A stretch of 64,000 nt of DNA from Rhodomicrobium vannielii ATCC 17100 (lineage in GTDB: Bacteria; Pseudomonadota; Alphaproteobacteria; Rhizobiales; Rhodomicrobiaceae): assembly GCF_000166055.1 (NCBI RefSeq), contig NC_014664.1, forward strand, positions 186,001 through 250,000, given 5' to 3'. Positions 7,897-16,039 of the stretch are shown here, one piece after another; positions within the stretch are counted from its first letter, which is position 1; each line of letters begins with the position of its first letter. The notes under the pieces were generated by a model, which was not told the origin of the DNA, made no database searches, and saw nothing but the letters and a program-made list of their open reading frames with translations. Both the position numbers and the translations under genes were made by a program.

Positions 7897-8250
7897 ATGA
7901 GAGCGTCATTTTTGTTTTGCGTCGCCGCGTCGATGTTTCTCGCGGTCGAAGCCCAGTCGCTGCCGAGGTTCGATGCGCCCGCCGCTTCGCCGGTGCAGAC
8001 GATCCGCGTGTCAGATACCGGACGTTACTCTGGGCGCGGCGACCTGTTCTCGAACTGGTGCGCCTACAACTGCTATCGCGTCAGCCCGTGCGCACAGGGC
8101 GGCTGCTACGGCAGATACCATTACAGCCAGTATCCCTACGACGAGGATCTGCCTTTCCGCTATCGTTGGGATTCCGATGCGAGCATTCAGGATAACATCC
8201 TTGCTCGGGCCAACCCGGGATATCTGCGGCTGTTTGAGCGTCAGTATTGA
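7897..8250 (+). CDS. Small secreted protein with paired cysteines
   Basis: The 117-residue product begins MRASFLFCVAASMFLAVEAQ, a signal peptide. The mature part has NWCAYNCYRVSPC and GGCYGRYHY, so four cysteines lie within about 20 residues, followed by an acidic/aromatic region and a C-terminal helix. The frame is open upstream to 7672 through the preceding gene, but the ATG at 7897 starts the signal peptide. No family is recognised. It is the last of the secreted-protein run and is convergent with metY. Confidence 0.65.
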   Translation: MRASFLFCVAASMFLAVEAQSLPRFDAPAASPVQTIRVSDTGRYSGRGDLFSNWCAYNCYRVSPCAQGGCYGRYHYSQYPYDEDLPFRYRWDSDASIQDNILARANPGYLRLFERQY

Positions 8251-8301
8251 GGCCGGCGTCGCGGGTGGCTTCTGCGCCTCATGTGCTGGCGCGCACGTAA
8301 A

Positions 8302-8327
8302 AAGGCCGGGGCTCCAACCCCGGCCTT
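8302..8327. terminator. Bidirectional terminator before metY 3' end
   Basis: AAGGCCGGGG (8302-8311) and CCCCGGCCTT (8318-8327) form a perfect 10-bp stem with a 6-base loop between convergent genes. The A-run on its left serves as T-run for the leftward metY transcript. Confidence 0.8.
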
Positions 8328-8349
8328 GCGATGATCTTTCGCCCGACGC

Positions 8350-9633
8350 TTACTGAGAGGCAAGCGCCTGTTCGAGGTCGGCGATGATGTCCGCCGCATC
8401 CTCGATGCCGACGGAGAGACGCACTGTGTCGTCGCCAGCGCCCGCCGACTCGCGCTGCTCCGGCGTGAGCTGCGCATGGGTTGTGGAAGCCGGGTGAATG
8501 ATGAGGCTGCGCACGTCGCCGATATTGGCGAGAAGCGAGAACAGCTTCACGTTCGAGATGAGATTGACGCCAGCCTCATAGCCGCCCTTCAGACCGAAGG
8601 TGAACACGGCACCCGCACCCTTGGGCGTGAGGCGCTGGGCCAGCTCGTGATAGCGGTTGCCCGGCAGGCCCGCATAGTTGACCCACGCGACCTTCGGATG
8701 CTTTTCGAGCCACTCGGCGACCTTCACCGCATTTTGCACGTGACGCTCGATGCGAAGCGGCAGCGTTTCGAGCCCGTTCAGGATCAGGAAGGCGTTGAAA
8801 GGCGAAATGGCGGGGCCGAGGTCGCGGAGGCTGAGCACGCGCGCCGCGATGGCGAAGGCGAAATTGCCGAAGGTCTCGCCGATATTCAGGCCGTGATAGG
8901 ACGGATTCGGCTGCGAGATCGCCGGATAGCGCCCGCTCTTCAGCCAATCGAATGTGCCGCTGTCGATGATGGCGCCGCCGATCGAGTTACCCTGACCGCC
9001 GAGGAATTTCGTGAGCGAATGCACCACGATGTCCGCGCCATGCTCCTTCGGACGGAACAGGTAGGGCGTCGCGAGCGTGTTGTCCACGATGAGCGGCACG
9101 CCGGCTTTCTTGGCCACTGCCGCGATTGCGGGCACATCGAGGACGATGCCGCCGGGATTCGCGATGGATTCGATGAAAATGGCCTTCGTCTTCGGCGTGA
9201 CGGCGGCTTCAAAGCTCGCCGGGTCGTTGCCGTCGGCCCAGACCACGTTCCAGCCGAATTTCTTGAAGGAGTGGTTGAACTGGTTGATGGAACCGCCATA
9301 AAGCTGGCGCGAGGCGATGAACTCGTCGCCCGGCTCAAGCAGCACGTGGAAAATCAGAAACTGCGCGGCGTGGCCCGAAGCGACTGCGAGCGCTGCCGTG
9401 CCGCCTTCGAGGGCTGCGACGCGCGCTTCGAGCACGGACTGCGTCGGGTTGTTGATGCGTGTGTAGATGTTGCCGAACGCCTGCAAACCGAACAGCGCGG
9501 CGGCATGTTCGGCGTTGTCGAACACATAAGACGCGGTCTGGTAGATCGGGGTAATGCGCGCGCCGGTAGCGGGATCGGGTTGCGCGCCAGCATGGATGGA
9601 AAGGGTGGCAAAGCCGGGTGTTGTTTCAGTCAT
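8350..9633 (-). CDS. metY: O-acetylhomoserine sulfhydrylase MetY
   Basis: This 427-residue PLP enzyme belongs to the Cys/Met metabolism family. The lysine that holds PLP is in SLTKFLGGQGNSIGG, and the segments YTRINNPTQ and NTLATPYLF are those of O-acetylhomoserine aminocarboxypropyltransferases. It makes homocysteine from O-acetylhomoserine and sulphide in the cytoplasm. The length (about 430) separates it from the shorter cystathionine enzymes. A GGAGG site lies eight bases before the ATG. The leader contains a long-spaced inverted repeat (9694-9735) but no recognisable SAM riboswitch. Confidence 0.92.
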   Translation of the reverse strand: MTETTPGFATLSIHAGAQPDPATGARITPIYQTASYVFDNAEHAAALFGLQAFGNIYTRINNPTQSVLEARVAALEGGTAALAVASGHAAQFLIFHVLLEPGDEFIASRQLYGGSINQFNHSFKKFGWNVVWADGNDPASFEAAVTPKTKAIFIESIANPGGIVLDVPAIAAVAKKAGVPLIVDNTLATPYLFRPKEHGADIVVHSLTKFLGGQGNSIGGAIIDSGTFDWLKSGRYPAISQPNPSYHGLNIGETFGNFAFAIAARVLSLRDLGPAISPFNAFLILNGLETLPLRIERHVQNAVKVAEWLEKHPKVAWVNYAGLPGNRYHELAQRLTPKGAGAVFTFGLKGGYEAGVNLISNVKLFSLLANIGDVRSLIIHPASTTHAQLTPEQRESAGAGDDTVRLSVGIEDAADIIADLEQALASQ

Positions 9634-9693
9634 CGATTATCCTCCGTTTGGCAGATTCAACCGCCAATCCCGGATAAAAGCAATCATTTTTCT

Positions 9694-9735
9694 TCGCAAT
9701 TAATAAACACGTCAATAAACGCAAAATAATTGCGA
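9694..9735. promoter_or_regulatory. Spaced inverted repeat upstream of metY
   Basis: TCGCAATTA (9694-9702) and TAATTGCGA (9727-9735) are exact inverted copies separated by 24 AT-rich bases, 60-100 bases before the metY start. It could be a two-site operator or promoter-proximal hairpin. The regulator is not known. Confidence 0.35.
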
Positions 9736-9924
9736 TAAGGTGGGCTTATGGCGCAATGCACAAAACGCGAGCGAGGGCATGCGAGCGAGCCTTTTGCGGG
9801 GGGTATCGCCGCCGAATTCGTGGCTTGAGCTTTGCCGGGCGAGACGTGCCACGAGGTGGCTGGAACGAGGCTCGATATCCGGTCAACCGCGAGGCCGATC
9901 CCGCCGCGACTAAGCGCCTTTCTC

Positions 9925-10482
9925 CTACACGCTTCGGGTCGCCGCGCGAAAGGCGTTCCAGTCCTCGCGCGTGAGTTCCCAGATTTCGGACGCGCAGACT
10001 CCGCCTACATAGCTGCGTTGTTCGATGGCGATGAGGCGCGCGCCCTGCTTTTCGGTGACGCGGCGGGAAGCCGTGTTATCCGGGGCCTTCGCGACCCTCA
10101 GCGTTTCGCGGCCGAGCGTGTTGAACCAGTAGTCTGTCACCGGCTCGCAGGCTTCGGTCATGATGCCCCGTCCATGCCACGGAAGCCCAAGCCAGAAGCC
10201 GCGATTGTCACCGTTCAGATCCCGCAATTCGATGCTGCCGATGTGGTGATCGGGGCCGCCCTTGAGCCAGATCGTCCAGCCCCACAGCTTGCCAGCTTCC
10301 ATGGCCGGGAGCACGAAGTCTCGATAATAGGAGAGCGCCCCGTCATCTGGATAGGGCCACGGCACGCGATCGCTCAGAAAACGCACGATTTCCCAATGCG
10401 GAAAGAGTGCCTGCGTTGCGTCGGCATCTTCCAGCCTGGTCGGACGAAGTATGAGGCGGGGCGTTTCGAAGGTCGGAATCAT
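9925..10482 (-). CDS. GNAT acetyltransferase, RimJ/RimL type
   Basis: The product of 185 residues begins MIPTFETPRLILRPTRLEDA, the usual start of RimJ/RimL-like acetyltransferases. The acetyl-CoA pyrophosphate loop is in FWLGLPWHGRGIMTEA, followed by VAKAPDNTASRRVTEKQGAR, where Asn and Ser are typical for the family. It would acetylate a protein N-terminus or a small amine. The frame is open to 10527, but AAGGG seven bases before the ATG at 10482 and the family alignment favour that start. The real substrate cannot be told. Confidence 0.85.
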   Translation of the reverse strand: MIPTFETPRLILRPTRLEDADATQALFPHWEIVRFLSDRVPWPYPDDGALSYYRDFVLPAMEAGKLWGWTIWLKGGPDHHIGSIELRDLNGDNRGFWLGLPWHGRGIMTEACEPVTDYWFNTLGRETLRVAKAPDNTASRRVTEKQGARLIAIEQRSYVGGVCASEIWELTREDWNAFRAATRSV

Positions 10483-10640
10483 CGCGACACCCTTGAACGG
10501 ATCGGTTTCGTCGATACGATCCATCATCTATAAAACGCAATACAGCGAAAGACTATGGCGGCCGCCGATGCCGCTTCGTTTTGAACAGACTTAATAATGC
10601 GCTCGCCCGCTCTGCGCCGCCGGGCTATCGCCGCGAGGAA

Positions 10641-11759
10641 CTACAAGGCGGCTCGGTCCAGTGCGCGCGGCGGAATACGCGTCCAGTCCGCGCCGAACGA
10701 CAGCATCCGCGGAAGCATGTAGGCGGCGTTCATCGCGAGCTTCTGTCCCATCGGGCTGACGAGCAGGCGCGACAAAGCCGTGGCGCGGCGAATCTGCGCG
10801 GACAGATCGCGGGCAAGCGCCGCCTGGAACACATCCGCGCCTTCGCCGGAAAGGTAGATGCCCGCCGCGCGATGTGCCGTGTGCAACGCAATCGACATGC
10901 CGTCGCCCGAAAACGACGGAATAACGGCCGCCTGATCGCCGATGCGCCAGAGCCAGCCGTTCGACCGGGCGAGGAAGCCATAGGGCAGCCCCGCGATGGC
11001 GAGCGGCCTCTCGGTGAGGCACTCCGCGCCGGAAAGCCTGCGTCCCGCGTGCGGCGCCTCGTGCCGAAGCGCGTCGAGCACCGCCTCCCATGAGCCGTAG
11101 CGGTCCGCGTAGACGTCCTTGCGCACGATGAGACACAAATTGGCGCGGCCACCCTCGACCGGCTGAAGGCCCGCATAACCACCGCGAAACAGGATCAGCT
11201 CGATATGGGCGGATAGCGCGGCCGCTTCCTCGGGCTGAAGCCGCCAGTACGTCTTGAAGGCGAGGCACTCCGGGTGCGCGCCGCGCTCGCGCTTGAAATC
11301 CTTGATGTCGTGCTTGCCGCTGGCGAGGAACGCGGCGTTTGCGAACACCTCGCTGCCGCGTTCTGGCAGAAAGGCGAAGCCGTTCATCGTGCCGGTCACG
11401 CTTTTGACACGCACCCCGCGCCGGATTTCCGCGCCCGCGCTTGACGCGAGCCGCAGCAGCGCCTCGTCGAGCACGCGCCGGGATAGGCTTCGCGCCTCGA
11501 AGGGCAGCGGCGCCGTCACCGGTTCGCCCGTCCCCGCAAGACGCACGTGGCTGAGTGTCAGCGCCCCCAGTTCGTCCACCGGAAGGCCCAGCGACTCCAA
11601 ATAACCGACGCCCTCGTGACTCAGGAATTCGCCGCAAACCTTGTCGTGGGCGACGGCCTCCTTCTCGAACACGACGACGCTGCGCCCCGCCCGCGCAAGA
11701 TGAGTGGCAAGGGCAGCACCGGCCGGGCCCCCTCCGATCACCGCAGCATCGTAATTCAT
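10641..11759 (-). CDS. FAD-dependent oxidoreductase, geranylgeranyl reductase-like
   Basis: The product of 372 residues starts MNYDAAVIGGGPAGAALATH, a classic Rossmann FAD motif (GGGPAG), and has the GDQAAVIPSFSGDGMSIAL segment of the geranylgeranyl reductase/hydroxylase family. Its ATG overlaps the stop of the upstream methyltransferase as ATGA, so the two are translationally coupled. It is the third gene of a type III polyketide synthase operon and probably oxidises or reduces the polyketide. The match to reductases of photosynthetic pigments is at family level; ChlP/BchP is not proposed because the context is different. Confidence 0.85.
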   Translation of the reverse strand: MNYDAAVIGGGPAGAALATHLARAGRSVVVFEKEAVAHDKVCGEFLSHEGVGYLESLGLPVDELGALTLSHVRLAGTGEPVTAPLPFEARSLSRRVLDEALLRLASSAGAEIRRGVRVKSVTGTMNGFAFLPERGSEVFANAAFLASGKHDIKDFKRERGAHPECLAFKTYWRLQPEEAAALSAHIELILFRGGYAGLQPVEGGRANLCLIVRKDVYADRYGSWEAVLDALRHEAPHAGRRLSGAECLTERPLAIAGLPYGFLARSNGWLWRIGDQAAVIPSFSGDGMSIALHTAHRAAGIYLSGEGADVFQAALARDLSAQIRRATALSRLLVSPMGQKLAMNAAYMLPRMLSFGADWTRIPPRALDRAAL

Positions 11760-12484
11760 GCCGCCGCGCCCTTGACCCGCGTCACGCAGAGCCTGAACGG
11801 CGTCCATGCCTCGATGCTCGCCGCGCCGGGCGCGAGCCCCGCTTCGGCGAGCAGCCTTTGCCAGTCCTCGCGCTTGAAGGCGCTTGCAACCGAAACGGGG
11901 CCGTCATGGCGCATGAAGCGATGCTGCCGCGTCGCGAAGAACGCAGCCTTGAGAAAATAATAGGGCAGCGGATGGCGCTCCAGATCGTTGATGATCCAGC
12001 CGATGCGCGCCGTATCCTCCATCCAGCGAATGAAACGCACGAGTTCCGGTCCCGGCAGATGATGGGTGAACAACGAAGACATGACGATATCGACATCGAA
12101 ATCGGCGCGAAAGTCGAACAAATTTGCCGTGAGCCATGTGATCGGCCGGCCCGGCGGCGTGGCTTCGGCGGCAGACCGCGCAGCCCTCGGGTTCATGTCT
12201 ACCCCGATGAAGCGGGCCTCGACGCCGTTTTCTTGCGCCCAGCGATCAACTTTTCGCGACATGTCGCCATAACCGCTGGCGGCGTCTACCACGACGAGCG
12301 GTCGGTCTTTCGGCCAGCGGCCATCCCGCTTGAGCCGCCGGAAAAAGGCAAGCGTCGGGCGATAGGCAAGAGACAACTCATTGGCGCGCGTCAGTTGCCG
12401 GAGGACCGCTCGATGTTCCTCGTACGGCACCTCCTCATGGTCCATCATTTCCGGCGTCGTGTCCCGCTTCGAGAAATCGGGCAT
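11756..12484 (-). CDS. SAM-dependent methyltransferase of PKS operon
   Basis: The product of 242 residues has the SAM-binding loop VVDAASGYGDMSR and an acidic strand end (FIGVDMNPRA), followed by DIVMSSLFTHHLP, as in UbiE-like class I methyltransferases. It lies between the type III polyketide synthase (5 bases upstream) and the FAD oxidoreductase (4-base overlap). The open frame extends 22 codons farther into the PKS gene; the ATG at 12484 (MPDFSKRD) is preferred. It probably methylates the ring oxygen or carbon of the polyketide made by its neighbour, which is inference from the operon. Confidence 0.85.
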   Translation of the reverse strand: MPDFSKRDTTPEMMDHEEVPYEEHRAVLRQLTRANELSLAYRPTLAFFRRLKRDGRWPKDRPLVVVDAASGYGDMSRKVDRWAQENGVEARFIGVDMNPRAARSAAEATPPGRPITWLTANLFDFRADFDVDIVMSSLFTHHLPGPELVRFIRWMEDTARIGWIINDLERHPLPYYFLKAAFFATRQHRFMRHDGPVSVASAFKREDWQRLLAEAGLAPGAASIEAWTPFRLCVTRVKGAAA

Positions 12485-12489
12485 CGAAT

Positions 12490-13557
12490 CTACACCGCCT
12501 TGAACAGCATCGTCTCCGCCGTCAGCCCCGGTCCGAACGACATCGCGCATCCTTTGGCGCCCGAGCGCGCGTTCTCAAGCACGGACTTCAGCACGAACAG
12601 CACTGTGGCGGATGACATGTTGCCGAAGTCTTTCAGGGTTTGTCGCGATGCCGCCAGCGCGTCGATCGGCAGGCGGAACGCGCCTTCTACCGCGTCGAGA
12701 ATGGCGCGGCCGCCGGGATGCACGGCCCAAAGCTCGATGTCCTTCGTCGTCCAGCCGTTGAGGATCGCCTCGGCGGCGCGGTTGATCGCCTCGCCGACGG
12801 ATGCCGGGATGCGCGTCGAGAGCACCATGTCGAAACCGAAATCGCGGATGTGCCACGCCATCTGATCCGCCGCTTCCGGCATCACCGTCGCGTAGAAGCG
12901 CTCCATCGACAGGCCCTTCTGTTCGCCGCTGATGAGCGCCGCCGCCGCGCCGTCCGCGAACAGGAGAAAAGGCATCATCTCCTCAAGCTCCTGCGTCTCC
13001 TGGAAATGCAGCGTGCATAGCTCGATGCTGACGACAAGCACCTTCGCGGATGGTTCCGAGCGCACGATGTGGTGCGCGAGTTTCAGCGCGTTGATGGCCG
13101 CATAGCAGCCCATGAACCCGACGATGGTGCGCTCAACGCCAGGGTTGAGGCCTAGACGGCTGACGAGTTCGAGGTCGACGCCGGGCGCGGAAAAGCCGGT
13201 GCAGGATGTCACGATGAGATGGGTGATCTCGTCCTTTGCCGCGCCGAGTTCGAGCTGCGCCACCGCGCGCTCGGCAAGGATGGGCGCTTCGATCTCGTAT
13301 TGACGCATGCGCTGCCCGGTGCTCGGGAAATTGCCGGGAGCGTAGAAAACCTCGCCGTTGATCGACGCGCCAAGGTGATCTTCGGAGGGCACCACGCACG
13401 AAAAGCGCTTTTCGATCTGCCCCATTTGTACAAGTCGGTCAAAAATCGAGCGCTTGCGTGGATCCGTCAGTATCTGCCGCTGAAATTCGATGAAAGCCTT
13501 GTGAACCTGATGGGGCGGGACTGCGGTCGCGATCTTGTTGATGTGGGCTACTGACAA
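12490..13557 (-). CDS. Type III polyketide synthase (chalcone/stilbene synthase family)
   Basis: The 355-residue enzyme has the full Cys-His-Asn triad of type III polyketide synthases: Cys119 in TSCTGFSAPG, His280 in AVHPGGRAIL and Asn313 in GNMSSATVLF. Such enzymes load an acyl-CoA starter, extend it with malonyl-CoA and cyclise the chain to alkylresorcinols, pyrones or phloroglucinols in the cytoplasm. Starter and product cannot be read from the sequence. It is the first gene of a three-gene operon with a methyltransferase and an FAD oxidoreductase, an arrangement that implies a tailored phenolic lipid or quinone-like product. Confidence 0.92.
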   Translation of the reverse strand: MSVAHINKIATAVPPHQVHKAFIEFQRQILTDPRKRSIFDRLVQMGQIEKRFSCVVPSEDHLGASINGEVFYAPGNFPSTGQRMRQYEIEAPILAERAVAQLELGAAKDEITHLIVTSCTGFSAPGVDLELVSRLGLNPGVERTIVGFMGCYAAINALKLAHHIVRSEPSAKVLVVSIELCTLHFQETQELEEMMPFLLFADGAAAALISGEQKGLSMERFYATVMPEAADQMAWHIRDFGFDMVLSTRIPASVGEAINRAAEAILNGWTTKDIELWAVHPGGRAILDAVEGAFRLPIDALAASRQTLKDFGNMSSATVLFVLKSVLENARSGAKGCAMSFGPGLTAETMLFKAV

Positions 13558-13769
13558 GGTAAACCTTCCAGAAATCGGCGTTGACCATAAAAAGACAAAA
13601 TTTACCCGCTGAGATTGTCCCTCCTATGATGGCCCAACTTCCGGGATGGCAGAATGATCCGCCCGCCGCGCCCCCGTTGGGATGCGCGATCCCGATCAAC
13701 CCCGACGAGACGGGTCGGCGACCAGAGCGGAAAGCTCGGTTTCGCCGCATGTTCCACGAGGTACAAAAG

Positions 13770-15059
13770 ATGATACATCGGAGACCGCACAAAATATCCT
13801 CTCTCTTCGCGTTTTGCGGCGGATTGCTCTGCGTCCTTTTAGCCGTATCGGTCGCGCTCCCGGTGCGCGCCGCCGAAGCGACACAGGACGGTTTTCGCGC
13901 ATGGATCGCGTCGTTCCGGCAGTCGGCGATCGACGCGGGCGTGAAGCCCGAGGTCTACGACCGCACCACGCGCCCGTTGACGGCGGATTTCAGCCTCCCC
14001 GATCTCGACATCGGCAATCGCAAGTCGCAGGGCGAGCAGCCTGAGTTCGTGCGCACGCCCGAGCAGTATGTTTCCGAGAAACAGATGGCGAACCTGCTCG
14101 TCAAAGGCCGCGACCTTGCCGCGCGCCACGAGAAGACGCTGGCCGACCTGAAAAGCCGCTACGCCGTCGATCCGTATATCATGCTCGGCCTGTGGGGCCG
14201 CGAGACGGCGTTCGGTACGCAGCACGACGGCTATAGCGGCCTTCGCGTGCTCGCCACGCAGGCTTACATCGGGCGGCGCGCGGAGCTGTTCCAGAAGCAA
14301 TTCATCGACGCGCTGAAGATGGTGCAGATCGGCGCGGTTACGCCGGAGAATTTCAAGACATCGTGGGCAGGGGCGTTCGGCCTCGTGCAGTTCATGCCGA
14401 CCGATTATCTGAAATACGCGGTCGAACCGGACGGACGGAAGCTCGACATCTGGACCAAGGTGCCGGACGCGCTGACGGCGCTGGCGCGCAACCTGCACGC
14501 CATCGGCTGGAACGCGAAGGAGCCGTGGGGCTTTGAGGTGCGCGCGCCGGACGGCGTCGATTGCAGCCTCGGCTATCTCGACGTGAGGAAGCCCGTCGCG
14601 GAATGGGAGCGCCTCGGCGTGCGCCCGCTCAAGGGCGAGCGTTTCCCCGACGCGCTGCGCGGGGTTGAGGTGTCGCTGCTCCAGCCCGCGGGCATTTACG
14701 GGCCTGCCTTTCTCACTACGCAGAATTTTCAGGTGATCCGCGAATACAACAAGAGCGACCTCTATGCGCTGTATGTCGCTCACCTCGCCGACCGCATTCG
14801 GGGGCAGGGGCCGTTTGCAAAGGCGTGGGAGCGGATCCGGCAGGTTCACACTTCCGATGTGGAATTTCTGCAGAAGCGGCTGACGGGCCTCGGCCTCTAC
14901 GCGGACACTGTGGACGGCAAGGCGGGCGGACGCACGCGCGCGGCCGTGGGCGCGTATCAGAAGCGGGCGGGGATGCCTCTGACGTGCTGGCCGACCGAGG
15001 CCATCGTTGCCCATGTCAAGGCGAACGCTGGCAAGGCCACGCTGAACGAACGGCAGTAG
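13770..15059 (+). CDS. Lytic murein transglycosylase, MltB type, with peptidoglycan-binding domain
   Basis: The product of 429 residues has a signal peptide (HKISSLFAFCGGLLCVLLAV, then PVRAAE), an SLT/MltB catalytic domain with the catalytic glutamate in LGLWGRETAFG (Glu145) and the FGLVQFMPTDYLKYA segment, and a C-terminal peptidoglycan-binding repeat (VEFLQKRLTGLGLY). It cleaves the MurNAc-GlcNAc bond with formation of 1,6-anhydroMurNAc in the periplasm. The frame is open back to 13581; the ATG at 13770 has GAGG nine bases before it and starts the signal peptide. No lipobox cysteine is seen, so it is probably soluble rather than lipid-anchored. Confidence 0.9.
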   Translation: MIHRRPHKISSLFAFCGGLLCVLLAVSVALPVRAAEATQDGFRAWIASFRQSAIDAGVKPEVYDRTTRPLTADFSLPDLDIGNRKSQGEQPEFVRTPEQYVSEKQMANLLVKGRDLAARHEKTLADLKSRYAVDPYIMLGLWGRETAFGTQHDGYSGLRVLATQAYIGRRAELFQKQFIDALKMVQIGAVTPENFKTSWAGAFGLVQFMPTDYLKYAVEPDGRKLDIWTKVPDALTALARNLHAIGWNAKEPWGFEVRAPDGVDCSLGYLDVRKPVAEWERLGVRPLKGERFPDALRGVEVSLLQPAGIYGPAFLTTQNFQVIREYNKSDLYALYVAHLADRIRGQGPFAKAWERIRQVHTSDVEFLQKRLTGLGLYADTVDGKAGGRTRAAVGAYQKRAGMPLTCWPTEAIVAHVKANAGKATLNERQ

Positions 15060-15093
15060 CGGGAGATGCGGCGGCACGCGCCGCCGCGGCCGC

Positions 15094-15870
15094 TCAATTC
15101 ATGAACCAGCCGTGGCTGACGACGAGCGACTGGCCGGTTAGCGCGTTGGTCGGGAAGGCCGCGAAGAACAGCGCCACCTCGGCCACGTCCTCCATGGTGG
15201 TGAATTCCTTGTCCACCGTCTGGCCGAGCATGATGCGCTCGACGACCTCCTTCTCGGAGATGTTGAGGCGCGCGGCCTGCTCGGGGATCTGCTTTTCGAC
15301 GAGCGGCGTCTTCACGAAGCCCGGACAGATGACGTTGGTGCGCACGCCATGGCCCGCGCCTTCCATCGCAATCACGCGCGCCAGCCCCTGAAGTCCGTGC
15401 TTCGCCGTGACATAGGCCGATTTCAGCGCTGACGGCGCCTTCGAGTGCACCGAGCCCATGAAAATGATCGTGCCGGAATTCTGCTTGTACATGTGCGGCA
15501 GGCACGCCTTCGAGGTGAGGAACGCGCCGTCGAGGTGGATCGCGAGCATCTTTTTCCAGTCGGCGTAGGGGAAATCCTCCACCGGATGCACGATCTGCAC
15601 GCCCGCGTTCGACACGAGGATGTCGACCGTGCCGAAGGTCTCGACCGTCTTGGCGACGCCCGCATTCACGGCGTCCTCGCTCGTCACGTCCATTTCGAGC
15701 GCAATCGCCTTGTCCGGCCCGCCGAGCGAGCGCGCCGCCTGCTCCGCCGCGTCGAGCCGCACATCCGCGATGGCGACGCGCGCCCCCGCGTCCACGTAGC
15801 GTTTCGCGATTGCCAAGCCGATGCCGCCCGCAGCCCCGGTGACGATGGCGATTTTTCCGTCGAGTTCCAT
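15094..15870 (-). CDS. bdhA: 3-hydroxybutyrate dehydrogenase
   Basis: This 258-residue short-chain dehydrogenase has the NAD motif TGAAGGIG near the start, the NAGVQ segment, the catalytic YVTAKHG pair and the [15 protein letters not shown] segment characteristic of bacterial D-3-hydroxybutyrate dehydrogenases. It interconverts 3-hydroxybutyrate and acetoacetate, the step after hydrolysis of polyhydroxybutyrate. An esterase of the PHB depolymerase family is encoded at 44346-45398, but far away. It is convergent with the lytic transglycosylase and monocistronic as far as can be seen. Confidence 0.92.
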   Translation of the reverse strand: MELDGKIAIVTGAAGGIGLAIAKRYVDAGARVAIADVRLDAAEQAARSLGGPDKAIALEMDVTSEDAVNAGVAKTVETFGTVDILVSNAGVQIVHPVEDFPYADWKKMLAIHLDGAFLTSKACLPHMYKQNSGTIIFMGSVHSKAPSALKSAYVTAKHGLQGLARVIAMEGAGHGVRTNVICPGFVKTPLVEKQIPEQAARLNISEKEVVERIMLGQTVDKEFTTMEDVAEVALFFAAFPTNALTGQSLVVSHGWFMN

Positions 15871-15990
15871 GCTGTCCTCCCGCTTTCAAAAGTGAGTTGG
15901 ATTGGTGCAGTTCAAACACAGAACTCAAGAGAGCGTCGGCGGCTCCGCGCTAAAGCGTCATCGCTTTTGCTAGAATATCTGAGTTTCTAT

Positions 15991-16039
15991 GAGCATGATC
16001 TTATCGCAAAACCGGCGTCCACTTTTGCGGATCAAGCTC
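15991..16039. repeat. Dispersed palindromic repeat
   Basis: GAGCATGATC (15991-16000) and GATCAAGCTC (16030-16039) flank an inner pair CGCAAAA (16005-16011) and TTTTGCG (16023-16029), giving a nested palindrome with one mismatch. Elements of this form (GCATGATC, GCAAAACCGG, TTTTGCGGATC) are common between genes of Hyphomicrobiales. The core also resembles 4018-4040. It abuts and slightly overlaps the stop of the binding-protein gene. Confidence 0.7.

Noticed and set aside
9634-9760. SAM-II riboswitch before metY
   Set aside because: The leader does not show the SAM-II core sequence that I know; only an inverted repeat is present.
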